Assembly: GCF_002160055.1 (NCBI RefSeq) | Contig: NZ_NFJV01000006.1 | Coordinates: 1-64,000, forward strand | DNA: 64,000 nt | From: Mediterranea sp. An20 | Lineage (GTDB): Bacteria; Bacteroidota; Bacteroidia; Bacteroidales; Bacteroidaceae | Direction of reading: 5' to 3' | In this document: positions 14,129 through 23,489 of the stretch, piece by piece | Layout of the letters: each line of letters starts with the position of its first letter | Position numbering within the stretch: position 1 is the first letter of the stretch | Program-made: the position numbers and the translations under genes | The notes under the pieces: generated by a model | Seen by the model: only the letters and a program-made list of their open reading frames with translations | What the model was told of the DNA's origin: nothing | The model's database searches: none

Positions 14129-17100
14129 ATGATTAGCTTTTTCAGAACCCAGTCGCAGAGCGTGATTGCTGTAGAGTGCGACCATACGCCCGATCGGGCA
14201 GAGAACGAGAAACTCTGTTGGCTTTTTGGGGAAGCAACCCCTGAGGCCGAGAACAATCTTGCTGGCTATTTCGTGGGACCGCGCCGCGAGATGATTACTC
14301 CGTGGAGCACCAACGCGGTGGAAATCGTCCAGAACATGGGCTTGAAGGGCATTACCCGCATCGAGGAATACTTCCCCGTGCAGAGCGAAGATGCTGACCA
14401 TGATCCCATGCTGCAACGCATGTACCGGGGGTTGGACCAAGACGTGTTTACTACACACCGTCAGCCCGAACCTATCCGGCACATCGAGGACCTGGAGGCT
14501 TATAACGAACAGGAAGGGCTGGCGCTCAGTGCCGAGGAGATAGCTTATCTGAAGAAAGTAGAGAAAGACTTGGGACGTCCTCTGACGGACAGTGAGGTCT
14601 TTGGGTTCGCCCAAATCAATTCCGAACATTGCCGCCATAAAATCTTCGGAGGCACGTTTGTCATCGACGGCGTAGAGAAGGAATCGTCCCTCTTCCAGAT
14701 GATTAAGAAAACTACCAAAGAGAATCCCAACCGCATCATATCGGCTTATAAAGATAATGTGGCTTTTGCCGAAGGCCCTGTCATCGAGCAGTTTGCTCCT
14801 GCCGATCAGTCCAAACCGGATTATTTCCAGGTGAAAGATATCAAGAGCGTCATCTCCCTCAAGGCAGAGACGCACAATTTCCCTACCACTGTGGAGCCTT
14901 TCAACGGTGCCTCAACAGGTACGGGCGGAGAAATCCGCGACCGTATGGGGGGAGGCAAAGGATCGTGGCCCATTGCCGGAACGGCTGTCTACATGACTGC
15001 CTATCCCCGTGTGGAGGAAGGACGTCCGTGGGAGGAAATACTGCCTGTGCGCAAATGGCTCTACCAGACGCCCGAACAGATACTTATCAAGGCATCGAAC
15101 GGTGCCAGCGACTTTGGTAATAAGTTTGGCCAGCCGCTTATCTGCGGTTCGGTGCTGACTTTTGAACATCAGGAAACACCCGACGATGCCGAATATGGCT
15201 ACGACAAGGTTATTATGCTGGCTGGTGGCGTAGGCTACGGCACGGAGCGTGATTGCCAGAAAGGTCATCCGGAGGCAGGAAACAAAATCGTGGTTATGGG
15301 CGGCGACAACTACCGCATTGGCTTGGGTGGAGGTTCGGTGTCTTCTGTTGATACCGGACGTTATAGCAGCGGCATTGAACTGAATGCCGTGCAGCGTGCC
15401 AATGCCGAAATGCAGAAGCGTGTCTATAACGTGGTACGTGCTCTTTGTGAAGAAGATGTTAATCCGGTGGTTTCCATTCACGACCACGGGTCGGCCGGAC
15501 ATGTCAACTGCCTCTCTGAGTTAGTAGAGGATTGTGGCGGTTTGATTGATATGAGCAAATTACCTATTGGCGACAAAACTCTCTCGGCCAAGGAAATCAT
15601 TGCCAACGAAAGCCAGGAACGCATGGGGCTGTTGATTAAGGAAGAAGCCATTGAGCATGTGGCCAAGATTGCCGAACGCGAGCGTGCCCCGATGTATGTG
15701 GTCGGCGAGACTACAGGCGACCATCGCTTTGCTTTCCAGCAGGCTGATGGAGTGCGCCCCTTCGATTTGGCGGTCGACCAAATGTTCGGCTCGTCGCCCA
15801 AGACGTTTATGATAGACAAGACGGTAGAGCATCACTATGAGATGCCGACTTATGAGCTTTCTAAACTGCATGAATACCTGGCTAATGTGCTCCAGTTGGA
15901 GGCAGTGGCTTGCAAAGACTGGTTGACCAACAAGGTAGACCGTTCGGTGACGGGTAAGATTGCCCGGCAGCAGTGTGTGGGCGAACTTCAGTTGCCGCTG
16001 AGCGACTGTGGCGTTGTGGCATTGGATTACCGGGGCGAAAAGGGCATTGCGACAGCTTTGGGACATGCACCGCAGGCTGGGCTGGCTGATCCGAAGGCCG
16101 GTTCCGTGCTCTCTGTGGCCGAAGCTCTGACTAACATCGTTTGGGCTCCCCTGGTTGAGGGGTTGGATACCGTCTCGCTTTCGGCAAACTGGATGTGGCC
16201 CTGCCGTTCGCAAGAGGGTGAGGATGCTCGCCTCTATACGGCGGTCGAGGCTTTAAGCGACTTCTGCTGTGCCTTGCGCATCAATGTACCTACCGGCAAG
16301 GATTCACTCTCTATGACGCAGAAGTATCCCGATGGTAGTAAGGTGATTTCTCCGGGCACGGTCATTGTATCGGCCGGTGGTGAGGTGAGTGATGTCAAGA
16401 AGGTGGTTTCGCCCGTCTTAGTCAACAATCCGCATACCACACTCTATCATATAGACTTCAGTTTCGACCGTCTTAAACTGGGAGGTTCGGCTTTTGCGCA
16501 GAGTTTGGGCAAGGTGGGTAGCGAGGTGCCTACGGTACAGAATCCCGAATATTTCCGCGATGCCTTCCAGGCCGTTCAGGAGCTTATCAGCCGCGGGCTT
16601 GTCTTGGCAGGACATGATATTTCGGCAGGTGGTCTTATAACGACCTTGCTTGAGATGTGCTTCTCTAATATGGAGGGTGGTTTGGACATTAGTCTTGACA
16701 AGTTCAAGGAGACGGACTTGGTGAAGATTCTTTTTGCCGAAAATCCTGGTGTAGTTATTCAGGTAAGCAACAAGCACAAGGATGAAGTGAAGAAACTATT
16801 GGAAGATGCGGGTGTGGGCTATATTAAGTTGGGTAAGCCTACCGATGAGCGCCATATTCTTGTAACGAAGGACGAGGCAACTTATCAGTTTGGCATCGAC
16901 TATCTGCGCGATGTGTGGTATTCTACTTCTTATCTGCTCGACCGTAAGCAATCTATGAACGGCTGTGCCAAGAAGCGTTATGAGAACTATAAGATGCAGC
17001 CGGTAGAACTTATTTTCCAGCCCGGATTTACCGGCAAGCTTTCTGGCTACGGCATCAGTCCCGACCGTCGTACACCTTCTGGAATCCGTGCTGCTATTAT

Positions 17101-17842
17101 CCGCGAGAAAGGCACCAACGGTGAGCGTGAGATGGCTTATTCGCTCTATCTGGCCGGATTCGACGTGAAGGATGTGACGATGACCGACCTGGTGAGTGGG
17201 CGTGAGACACTGGATGATATAAATATGATAGTCTTCTGTGGCGGATTCTCCAATTCCGATGTCTTGGGTTCGGCCAAAGGTTGGGCGGGTGCTTTCCTCT
17301 TCAATCCCAAGGCCAAGGAAACCCTCGACCGGTTCTATGCTCGCGAAGACACGCTTTCGCTGGGAGTATGTAACGGTTGCCAGCTGATGATGGAGTTGAA
17401 CCTTATTGTTCCCGAAGACGAGAAGCGAATCCGAATGCTCCACAACGACTCGCATAAGTTTGAGAGTCGCTTCCTGGGTCTTACCATTCCCACTAACCGA
17501 AGTGTGATGTTCGGTTCGCTGAGCGGAAGCAAGCTGGGTATCTGGGTGGCTCATGGCGAAGGCAAGTTCTCTTTGCCCTATGCGGAAGAGCACTACAACA
17601 TAGTAGCCAAATACAGCTACGATGAATATCCTGGCAATCCCAATGGCTCTGACTATTCGGCAGCAGCTGTGGCCAGTGCTGACGGACGCCATCTGGCTAT
17701 TATGCCCCACTTGGAGCGTGCCATCTTCCCCTGGCAGAATGCTTCTTATCTGGCCGACCGTGTCAAGACCGACCAGGTGACGCCGTGGATAGAGGCTTTT
17801 GTCAATGCCCGCAAGTGGATAGAGGAGAAATTGAGAAAATGA
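14129..17842 (+). CDS. purL: Phosphoribosylformylglycinamidine synthase (large single-chain PurL)
   Basis: PurL converts FGAR to FGAM with ATP and glutamine in purine synthesis. The 1237-residue length is that of the fused single-chain form, which carries its own glutaminase. Visible landmarks are the substrate motif 'INSEHCRHKIFGG' and 'LKAETHNFPTTVEPFNGASTGTGGEIRD' region near residues 170-270 (key: ETHNFPT), two AIR-synthase-like halves, and the C-terminal class I amidotransferase with nucleophile Cys in 'LSLGVCNGCQLMMEL' and His in 'WVAHGEGKFSLP'. I chose the ATG at 14129 (MISFFRTQSQ), 65 bases after a -7 box; the frame is open 34 codons further up but that part includes the promoter. An AraC-type gene begins 37 bases after the stop. 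Confidence 0.97.
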   Translation: MISFFRTQSQSVIAVECDHTPDRAENEKLCWLFGEATPEAENNLAGYFVGPRREMITPWSTNAVEIVQNMGLKGITRIEEYFPVQSEDADHDPMLQRMYRGLDQDVFTTHRQPEPIRHIEDLEAYNEQEGLALSAEEIAYLKKVEKDLGRPLTDSEVFGFAQINSEHCRHKIFGGTFVIDGVEKESSLFQMIKKTTKENPNRIISAYKDNVAFAEGPVIEQFAPADQSKPDYFQVKDIKSVISLKAETHNFPTTVEPFNGASTGTGGEIRDRMGGGKGSWPIAGTAVYMTAYPRVEEGRPWEEILPVRKWLYQTPEQILIKASNGASDFGNKFGQPLICGSVLTFEHQETPDDAEYGYDKVIMLAGGVGYGTERDCQKGHPEAGNKIVVMGGDNYRIGLGGGSVSSVDTGRYSSGIELNAVQRANAEMQKRVYNVVRALCEEDVNPVVSIHDHGSAGHVNCLSELVEDCGGLIDMSKLPIGDKTLSAKEIIANESQERMGLLIKEEAIEHVAKIAERERAPMYVVGETTGDHRFAFQQADGVRPFDLAVDQMFGSSPKTFMIDKTVEHHYEMPTYELSKLHEYLANVLQLEAVACKDWLTNKVDRSVTGKIARQQCVGELQLPLSDCGVVALDYRGEKGIATALGHAPQAGLADPKAGSVLSVAEALTNIVWAPLVEGLDTVSLSANWMWPCRSQEGEDARLYTAVEALSDFCCALRINVPTGKDSLSMTQKYPDGSKVISPGTVIVSAGGEVSDVKKVVSPVLVNNPHTTLYHIDFSFDRLKLGGSAFAQSLGKVGSEVPTVQNPEYFRDAFQAVQELISRGLVLAGHDISAGGLITTLLEMCFSNMEGGLDISLDKFKETDLVKILFAENPGVVIQVSNKHKDEVKKLLEDAGVGYIKLGKPTDERHILVTKDEATYQFGIDYLRDVWYSTSYLLDRKQSMNGCAKKRYENYKMQPVELIFQPGFTGKLSGYGISPDRRTPSGIRAAIIREKGTNGEREMAYSLYLAGFDVKDVTMTDLVSGRETLDDINMIVFCGGFSNSDVLGSAKGWAGAFLFNPKAKETLDRFYAREDTLSLGVCNGCQLMMELNLIVPEDEKRIRMLHNDSHKFESRFLGLTIPTNRSVMFGSLSGSKLGIWVAHGEGKFSLPYAEEHYNIVAKYSYDEYPGNPNGSDYSAAAVASADGRHLAIMPHLERAIFPWQNASYLADRVKTDQVTPWIEAFVNARKWIEEKLRK

Positions 17843-17879
17843 GGACGTTCGACATGGGTTCTCACTCTTATTGTGCTTT

Positions 17880-18563
17880 ATGAAACCCAAGAAGAAGCAC
17901 TATCGCAAGCAAGAGAACGCTCTGCTTATTCAGACGCTCTATGACCTCCGTATGCCTCTGGCCGCTATGAAAGAGCGGCTGGAGGCATTGGCAGGACGTG
18001 GAGATTTGCCGGAAGATGCACGCAGCGAAGTGTACTCGGTGCTCCAGCAAACCGGTGTTTTCTATCGGATGGCCGAGGGGGTGGGGCATCATTTCCGCAT
18101 GGAGAAGGAGACTCCTAATGTGTGGAGTGCCCGTTTGCGGAAAATAAGGACGTATGCCCGTCTCTATTCCAAGCAACCGTGTGAAGGATCACAAGGTTCT
18201 TTTCAACCTTGTGCCAACTGCACCGGCGAGCAAGATTGGAAATTCATTGCCCACGTTAAGAAATATGTGGAGGAGAATATGAATAATCCTGGATTCAACA
18301 TTGATTCCCTTTGCGACCTGCTTAATATGAGTCGTACCAGCTTTTACAACAAGCTAAAGGCACTCACGGGGCAGGCTCCGGCAGATTATGTACGGCTTAT
18401 TCGTCTGAATTGTGCCAGGGTTTTGTTAAGGGAACATCGTTACTCCATTACTGAAGTGGCGGAGATGACGGGATTTAGCGATGCCAGATATTTCCGTGAG
18501 GTATTCAAGAAGCACTTTGGCGTCAGCCCCAGCCGGTATGCCAAAGACAATCTTATCAAGTAA
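17880..18563 (+). CDS. AraC-type regulator with an N-terminus resembling a histidine-kinase dimerisation domain
   Basis: The C-terminal half (about 120-227) is a clear AraC DNA-binding domain: 'FNIDSLCDLLNMSRTSFYNKLKALTG' and 'SITEVAEMTGFSDARYFREVFKKHFGVSPSRY'. The N-terminal part 'ALLIQTLYDLRMPLAAMKERLEAL' and 'VYSVLQQTGVFYRMAEGV' resembles the HisKA helices of Bacteroides hybrid two-component systems, but Tyr21 stands where the phosphorylated His would be, and there is no ATPase, receiver or sensor domain. I infer a shrunken relative of a hybrid system acting without phosphorylation. Four cysteines near residues 98-112 ('PCEGSQGSFQPCANC') lie between the parts. ATG at 17880 was preferred to a TTG three codons upstream. 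Targets are unknown; purL and the transporter genes are neighbours. Confidence 0.83.
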   Translation: MKPKKKHYRKQENALLIQTLYDLRMPLAAMKERLEALAGRGDLPEDARSEVYSVLQQTGVFYRMAEGVGHHFRMEKETPNVWSARLRKIRTYARLYSKQPCEGSQGSFQPCANCTGEQDWKFIAHVKKYVEENMNNPGFNIDSLCDLLNMSRTSFYNKLKALTGQAPADYVRLIRLNCARVLLREHRYSITEVAEMTGFSDARYFREVFKKHFGVSPSRYAKDNLIK

Positions 18564-18639
18564 TTAGAAACAGGCAGGTCTGTCTCTTGCTTGTTGCAAC
18601 TCAAGTGGCAAAAGTTGAATTATTTAGTTGTATGGCGAA

Positions 18640-19200
18640 ATGAATCTGTATCTGGATGCTTTTTCTATCTTTTTCAAGATTGGTGCTTTTACGATTGGTG
18701 GAGGCTATGCCATGGTGCCGTTGATAGAGGATGAGATTGTGACCCGGCGTGGGTGGTTGGCCAAGGAAGACTTCATCGATTTATTGGCCATTGCCCAGTC
18801 TTCGCCAGGCATCCTGGCTGTTAACATCTCCATTTTTATCGGTTATCGTCTAAAAGGGGTGCCGGGAAGCATAGTTACGGCTTTGGGCACGGTGCTTCCG
18901 TCGTTTCTCATCATTCTGGCCATTGCTTTGTTTTTCCATAATTTCAAGGACAATGCTTTGGTGGAGCGTATTTTCAAAGGGATTCGTCCGGCTGTGGTGG
19001 CACTGATTGCGGCGCCGACGTTCAGCATGGCCAAGTCTGCTCGGATCAACCGGTATAATGTATGGATACCTGTTGTGTCGGCCTTACTCATCTGGCTGCT
19101 CGGATTCTCACCTATCTGGATTATTATTGCTGCTGGTGTAGGAGGATATGTTTATGGAAAGATGAAAAATAAGAAGGCAGACACAGAACACAGGACGTGA
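18640..19200 (+). CDS. Chromate transporter (CHR) family, first half-length protein
   Basis: A 186-residue membrane protein with the CHR signature 'FFKIGAFTIGGGYAMVPLIEDEIV', then 'LLAIAQSSPGILAVNISIFIGYRL', 'GTVLPSFLIILAIALFF' and 'GIRPAVVALIAAPTFSMA'. CHR proteins of about 190 residues are half-size members that normally work as a pair encoded side by side; long ones are fusions of the two. The partner follows at 19344-19916. Family members export chromate or related anions by exchange with sulfate; the real substrate here is unknown. I chose ATG at 18640 rather than a TTG four codons upstream. Confidence 0.88.
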   Translation: MNLYLDAFSIFFKIGAFTIGGGYAMVPLIEDEIVTRRGWLAKEDFIDLLAIAQSSPGILAVNISIFIGYRLKGVPGSIVTALGTVLPSFLIILAIALFFHNFKDNALVERIFKGIRPAVVALIAAPTFSMAKSARINRYNVWIPVVSALLIWLLGFSPIWIIIAAGVGGYVYGKMKNKKADTEHRT

Positions 19201-19343
19201 TGCTTTTCTGTTAGAGAATTTTGCCTGTTTGCGTGTGCTGCATAGAGTTTACAGAGGAGATTTTTCTCCAGTGTGACGAAGCGGTACATGTACATCCGGG
19301 CTAAATTTGATTAGTTATTTCTATTTTAATTTGTCATTGCGCA

Positions 19344-19916
19344 ATGATTTTTTTGCAACTTTTCTATACCTTCTTTAAGATCGGTCTTTTTGGATTTGGT
19401 GGAGGCTATGCTATGCTTTCCATGATTCAAGGAGAGGTCGTTACCCGCCACGAGTGGCTTACGCCGCAAGAGTTTACGGATATTGTGGCCATTAGTCAGA
19501 TGACTCCGGGACCTATTGGCATCAATTCTGCCACCTACGTAGGGTATGATGCCATAGTCAATGCCGGATATGGAATGGGTTGGGGGGTATTTGGTTCAGT
19601 GTTGGCTACATTTGCAGTGGTACTCCCTTCGTTTATCCTGATGCTCACTATTAGTCGTTTTTTCTTGAAATACCAGAAGCACCCTGTGGTAGAATCGGTG
19701 TTTAGTGGGTTGCGTCCGGCTGTGGTGGGATTGCTGGCTTCGGCTGCATTGGTGCTTATGAATGTGGAGAATTTCGGTTCGCCGGTGGATGATACGCGTT
19801 CGTTTCTGATTAGTTGCGTTATTTTTGTCGTGGCTTTCATCGGCACCAAGCGATACAAGGTGAATCCCATTCTGATGATTGTGCTTTGTGGCGTGGCAGG
19901 CGTCTTTCTTTATTAA
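19344..19916 (+). CDS. Chromate transporter (CHR) family, second half-length protein
   Basis: A 190-residue homologue of the preceding gene: 'FYTFFKIGLFGFGGGYAMLSMIQGEVV', 'IVAISQMTPGPIGINSATYVGY', 'VVLPSFILMLTISRFF' and 'GLRPAVVGLLASAALVL'. The two are not identical and look like an old pair; the second CHR half usually has inverted topology relative to the first. A 143-base gap separates them and contains TAAATTTG at 19302-19309, which could be a second promoter, so separate control is possible. Function beyond anion transport is inference. Confidence 0.88.
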   Translation: MIFLQLFYTFFKIGLFGFGGGYAMLSMIQGEVVTRHEWLTPQEFTDIVAISQMTPGPIGINSATYVGYDAIVNAGYGMGWGVFGSVLATFAVVLPSFILMLTISRFFLKYQKHPVVESVFSGLRPAVVGLLASAALVLMNVENFGSPVDDTRSFLISCVIFVVAFIGTKRYKVNPILMIVLCGVAGVFLY

Positions 19917-20009
19917 CATAGGTTGCTGTTGTGCCAAAGAGATTCCCGGATAATTTTACTTGTAGCCTGTAGTCCGGGTTGAATAAGAACTTCGTTAATA
20001 TTTTCTGAT

Positions 20010-20612
20010 ATGGATAAAAAAAACATTATATTTGCTCCGAATGTCCTTCTGTTGGATGCGGCATTCTTGAATGGAACGGTTCGTGACATTAAGCTGTTGA
20101 TGGGTAATAAGCTGGGACGCGAGTTGCCCGATACGGATTTGGTGGACTGGTTGATATGCCTCGCGTTGGATGGAGGTTTGCGTGGCGAAAGCAACGAATT
20201 GCAAGTTCTTTGGGTGGCTGATGAAGGTGTCCGGCAAATGCCGGGATGTATCCCCTCTGCTTTGGAGGAATTGGACGGGCAGGCTTGTCAGACTCCGATA
20301 GGAGAGTTCTCTTTCTCTGTTGTTCCTTCGGCAGGGTTGGTGTCGCGTGCAGGTTTGTTTGCTGAATTGATGAAGTTGGCGCTTGATGCCAAGGAGGTGA
20401 AACGTCTTCTGCTGGTACCGGATTTTTATGAATATGGAGAAAAATTAGCCAAGACGCTACATGATTTCAATACGGAGTCGGATGAAGACGATGCACTCGG
20501 TAAGGTGCTTTGTTTCCTGCTGGAAGAGCCGGATGGGGGATTTCCTTGCAGCATAGACTTGATTACCTATTCGCTGATGCATATTTGGGGGATTGCACCC
20601 GATGATTTGTAA
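20010..20612 (+). CDS. Unrecognised cytoplasmic protein, 200 residues
   Basis: I do not recognise the family. The protein is acidic and soluble, with no signal peptide or membrane segment. It starts 'MDKKNIIFAPNVLLLDAAFLNGTVRDIKLLMG', has a middle part with 'LQVLWVADEGVRQMPGC' and 'LLLVPDFYEYGEKLAKTL', and ends 'SIDLITYSLMHIWGIAPDDL'. The alternating beta-like strands and helices suggest an alpha/beta fold. It stands alone, 93 bases after the transporter pair; the promoter of the next operon overlaps its stop codon. Confidence 0.7.
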   Translation: MDKKNIIFAPNVLLLDAAFLNGTVRDIKLLMGNKLGRELPDTDLVDWLICLALDGGLRGESNELQVLWVADEGVRQMPGCIPSALEELDGQACQTPIGEFSFSVVPSAGLVSRAGLFAELMKLALDAKEVKRLLLVPDFYEYGEKLAKTLHDFNTESDEDDALGKVLCFLLEEPDGGFPCSIDLITYSLMHIWGIAPDDL

Positions 20613-20636
20613 ATCCGGTAAAAAGCTGTACCTTTG
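20606..20636 (+). promoter_or_regulatory. Bacteroides-type promoter for the yeiH-cobQ-cobD-cbiB operon
   Basis: TTTG at 20606-20609 (overlapping the stop of the preceding gene) is followed after 19 bases by TACCTTTG at 20629-20636. This gives a leader of about 330 bases that contains all of repeat element D. A small stem GAACCT/AGGTTC (20651-20672) comes soon after the expected start. I see no cobalamin riboswitch in this leader. Confidence 0.75.
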
Positions 20637-20713
20637 TGCCCGCAAAAATAGAACCTTCTGTTTTTAGGTTCCGATTCTGTAACTTTTGAGTTTATGAGTG
20701 CCGGTCATGCTTT

Positions 20714-20921
20714 GAAGTTATTTAAACTTTCTTGTGCCATCGGAGGCCCCGCGTGCATAAGAATGGCAGTCCTGATACGCGCTTTGCAGCACGCAGCCAA
20801 GCGATAAGCAGTTTACTTCTATGCGATAAGCAGTAAGCTTCTTATATATAAGAAATAATGTGTTGATTATCAATCAAATGAGAATTGTGCCGTATGGCGG
20901 TCGGAAAGTTTTAATCACTTC
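20714..20921 (-). repeat. Dispersed 22-bp-unit intergenic element, copy D (complete, with inverted-repeat ends)
   Basis: Inverted-repeat ends are GAAGTTATTTAAACTTTC (from 20714) and GAAGTGATTAAAACTTTC (from 20921 on the other strand). In minus orientation the box at 20839-20854 is a perfect palindrome, TTCTTATATATAAGAA. The units are 20817-20838, 20795-20816 and 20773-20794; the first two share CTGCTTATCGC. It lies in the leader of the yeiH operon, with the box nearest the start codon. Confidence 0.82.
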
Positions 20922-20977
20922 CTTGACTTAAGAATTTTAAACTACCAATAAACTTATTCACTTAATACAATCATTTT

Positions 20978-21976
20978 ATGACTGAAACCTCAACCTCCTT
21001 ACAAGCCAGGAAAAAGCCTGTTTATGTTTCTCTCCTGGCATTGCTCTTCGTATGTCTCATGCTGGATTATGTGCCTGTATGTGCTCCTTATGTGGGATGG
21101 GCCACTCCCCCTGTAGCTCTTTTCTTGGGACTGGCTTTTGCTTTGATGTGCGGACAGGCATATCCTAAGTTTAATAAGAAGATGTCTAAATACCTCTTGC
21201 AATATTCTGTAGTCGGTTTGGGCTTCGGCATGAATTTGCATGCTTCGCTTGCATCGGGTAAGGAAGGAATGGAGTTTACTATTATTTCCGTGATAGGTAC
21301 ACTGCTCATAGGCTGGTTCATCGGGCGCAAATGCCTGAAGGTAGACCGCAATACTTCCTACCTCATTTCATCGGGCACTGCTATTTGTGGAGGAAGTGCC
21401 ATAGCAGCTGTGGGGCCTGTACTGAAAGCCAAGGATGAGGAAATGTCGGTGGCTCTGGGAACCATATTCATACTCAATGCCATTGCCTTATTCATCTTTC
21501 CGGTCATCGGTCATTGGCTTCAGATGGGGCAGCATGAGTTTGGCACTTGGGCAGCCATCGCCATACACGATACCAGTTCCGTGGTCGGTGCCGGTGCTGC
21601 ATACGGTGAAGAAGCTTTGCAGGTAGCTACTACTATCAAGCTGACCCGTGCCTTGTGGATTATTCCACTGGCCATTGTCACTTCTTTCATCTTCAAGAGC
21701 AAAGGCAAGAAGATGTATATGCCCTGGTTCATCCTTTTCTTTGTGCTTGCCATGGTGTTCAATACCTATGTATTAGGACGTACGGAGACAGGAGTGCAGG
21801 TGGGAGCTTTCATCAATGATTTTGCCCGCAAGATGCTTACTATTACGCTTTTCTTCATCGGTGCTTCCCTCTCGCGTGATGTACTGAAGGCTGTCGGCAT
21901 CCGGCCACTGGTGCAAGGCGTATTGCTTTGGATAGTTATCAGCGTGGCCACACTGGCTTACATTTATTGGGGTTGA
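20978..21976 (+). CDS. YeiH/UPF0324 family putative sulfate exporter-type membrane protein
   Basis: The 332-residue protein is strongly hydrophobic with about ten membrane segments and the family signature 'YLISSGTAICGGSAIAAVGPVLKA' region (key GTAICGGSAI, about 130-140), followed by 'AIAIHDTSSVVGAGAAYGEEAL' and 'TIKLTRALWIIPLA'. The family is annotated as putative sulfate exporters, but transport has not been firmly shown for most members. Only four bases separate it from cobQ, so it heads the cobalamin operon. That link may mean only shared transcription, or that the protein moves something tied to corrinoid metabolism; the latter is speculation. Confidence 0.85.
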   Translation: MTETSTSLQARKKPVYVSLLALLFVCLMLDYVPVCAPYVGWATPPVALFLGLAFALMCGQAYPKFNKKMSKYLLQYSVVGLGFGMNLHASLASGKEGMEFTIISVIGTLLIGWFIGRKCLKVDRNTSYLISSGTAICGGSAIAAVGPVLKAKDEEMSVALGTIFILNAIALFIFPVIGHWLQMGQHEFGTWAAIAIHDTSSVVGAGAAYGEEALQVATTIKLTRALWIIPLAIVTSFIFKSKGKKMYMPWFILFFVLAMVFNTYVLGRTETGVQVGAFINDFARKMLTITLFFIGASLSRDVLKAVGIRPLVQGVLLWIVISVATLAYIYWG

Positions 21977-21980
21977 TGGG

Positions 21981-23489
21981 ATGAGGCAGAAGTTACATCC
22001 TATGATGCTGGTAGGTACGGGGAGCGATGTGGGTAAGAGTATCCTGGCTACGGCTTTTTGCCGCATCTTCCGGCAAGATGGTTATTGCCCCGCTCCCTTC
22101 AAGGCACAGAATATGGCGCTTAATTCTTACGTCACGTCCGACGGACTGGAGATGGGGCGTGCGCAGGTGGTGCAAGCCGAGGCGGCAGGTGTGCCTTGCC
22201 AGGCAGATATGAATCCGCTGTTGCTCAAGCCTCAATCCGATCATACGTCGCAGGTTGTACTTAATGGGCGACCTGTGGGCAATCTGGATGCTTATGACTA
22301 TTTCCGTAAAGAGGGGCGCGATGAGTTGCGGCGGGAAGTTTGTGCTGCCTACGATAGACTTTCGGCACGTTACAACCCCGTGGTGCTTGAAGGAGCAGGA
22401 AGTATTTCCGAAATCAATCTGCGTGATACAGACCTAGTCAATCTTTCCATGGCAGCCCATGCCGGAGCTGATGTCTTTCTGGTGGCCGATATTGACCGAG
22501 GAGGAGTCTTTGCCAGCGTCTACGGCTCTTTGGCCTTGCTTCGTCCGGAGGAGCGTCGCTTGATAAAGGGCGTTCTGATAAATAAGTTTCGGGGCGATCT
22601 TCGCCTTTTCCAGCCGGGGGTGAAGATGATGGAAGAACTTTGCGGCATTCCTGTCCTTGGCGTGATACCCTTTCTGCAAGGCCTTGCCATTGATGAGGAA
22701 GATTCTGTATCGCTGGCCTTCAAACATACGGAAGCCGAGGCAGGAAAAGTCAATGTAGCGGTGGTTTTATTGCCCCATCTGAGTAATTTTACAGATTTTG
22801 GAGCTTTGGAGCAAGACCCGCGTATCCATCTTTTTTATACCCGTCGGCCGGAAGAGTTGCTGGAAGCGGATGTCATAATTCTGCCAGGAAGCAAAAGCAC
22901 CATTGCCGATTTGGAATCATTGCGGAGAAGTGGAGCCGCTCAGGCCATTCTTTGTGCGCGAAAGAAAGGAACTGTTATCTTGGGTATTTGCGGTGGCTAT
23001 CAGATGATGGGGCAGGAAATCCTTGACCCGCATCATGTAGAAGGTGATATGGAATGCTATCCCGGTTTAGGACTCTTGCCAGTGCGTACCTGTATGATGT
23101 CCGACAAGGTGACACGGCGCACCCGTTTCCGCCTGCAACCGGAGGGTGGAGAATGGCTGGAAGGGTACGAAATCCACATGGGTGAAACAGTCCTGGGTGA
23201 GGGAGCTTCACCTTCTCCTTTGATTTACCTGGCCGACGGAGGTACAGATGGTTACCGGATGGATGAAAGATGTATGGGTACTTATCTGCACGGCATCCTG
23301 GATTATCCGGCTTTCCTTCATCTCCTGTTTGCTCCTTTGGCTGGCAAGTGGGCAAAGACATCCGATTTCGATGCCCGTCAGTTTAAGGAAACGCAATACG
23401 ACCGTCTGGCAAATCATGTACGCACTTATGCCGACATGCCGCAAATCTATCGCATATTAACCACCTCAACTCCTCACGAAGCCTTATGA
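21981..23489 (+). CDS. cobQ: Adenosylcobyric acid synthase CobQ
   Basis: CobQ (CbiP) uses glutamine and ATP to amidate four side chains of adenosylcobyrinic acid diamide. The 502 residues include the N-terminal dethiobiotin-synthetase-like ATPase loop 'VGTGSDVGKSILATAFCR', 'FKAQNMALNSYVTSDGLEMGRAQ', 'EGAGSISEINLRDTDLVN' and the C-terminal amidotransferase with nucleophile Cys in 'TVILGICGGYQMMG' and His in 'MGTYLHGILDYP'. The stop overlaps the start of the next gene by four bases (ATGA type), indicating coupled translation with cobD. Confidence 0.95.
   Translation: MRQKLHPMMLVGTGSDVGKSILATAFCRIFRQDGYCPAPFKAQNMALNSYVTSDGLEMGRAQVVQAEAAGVPCQADMNPLLLKPQSDHTSQVVLNGRPVGNLDAYDYFRKEGRDELRREVCAAYDRLSARYNPVVLEGAGSISEINLRDTDLVNLSMAAHAGADVFLVADIDRGGVFASVYGSLALLRPEERRLIKGVLINKFRGDLRLFQPGVKMMEELCGIPVLGVIPFLQGLAIDEEDSVSLAFKHTEAEAGKVNVAVVLLPHLSNFTDFGALEQDPRIHLFYTRRPEELLEADVIILPGSKSTIADLESLRRSGAAQAILCARKKGTVILGICGGYQMMGQEILDPHHVEGDMECYPGLGLLPVRTCMMSDKVTRRTRFRLQPEGGEWLEGYEIHMGETVLGEGASPSPLIYLADGGTDGYRMDERCMGTYLHGILDYPAFLHLLFAPLAGKWAKTSDFDARQFKETQYDRLANHVRTYADMPQIYRILTTSTPHEAL

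Noticed and set aside
14912..17890. Several long minus-strand frames opposite purL
   Set aside because: purL is unambiguous over the whole stretch; the antisense frames have no family features or start signals.
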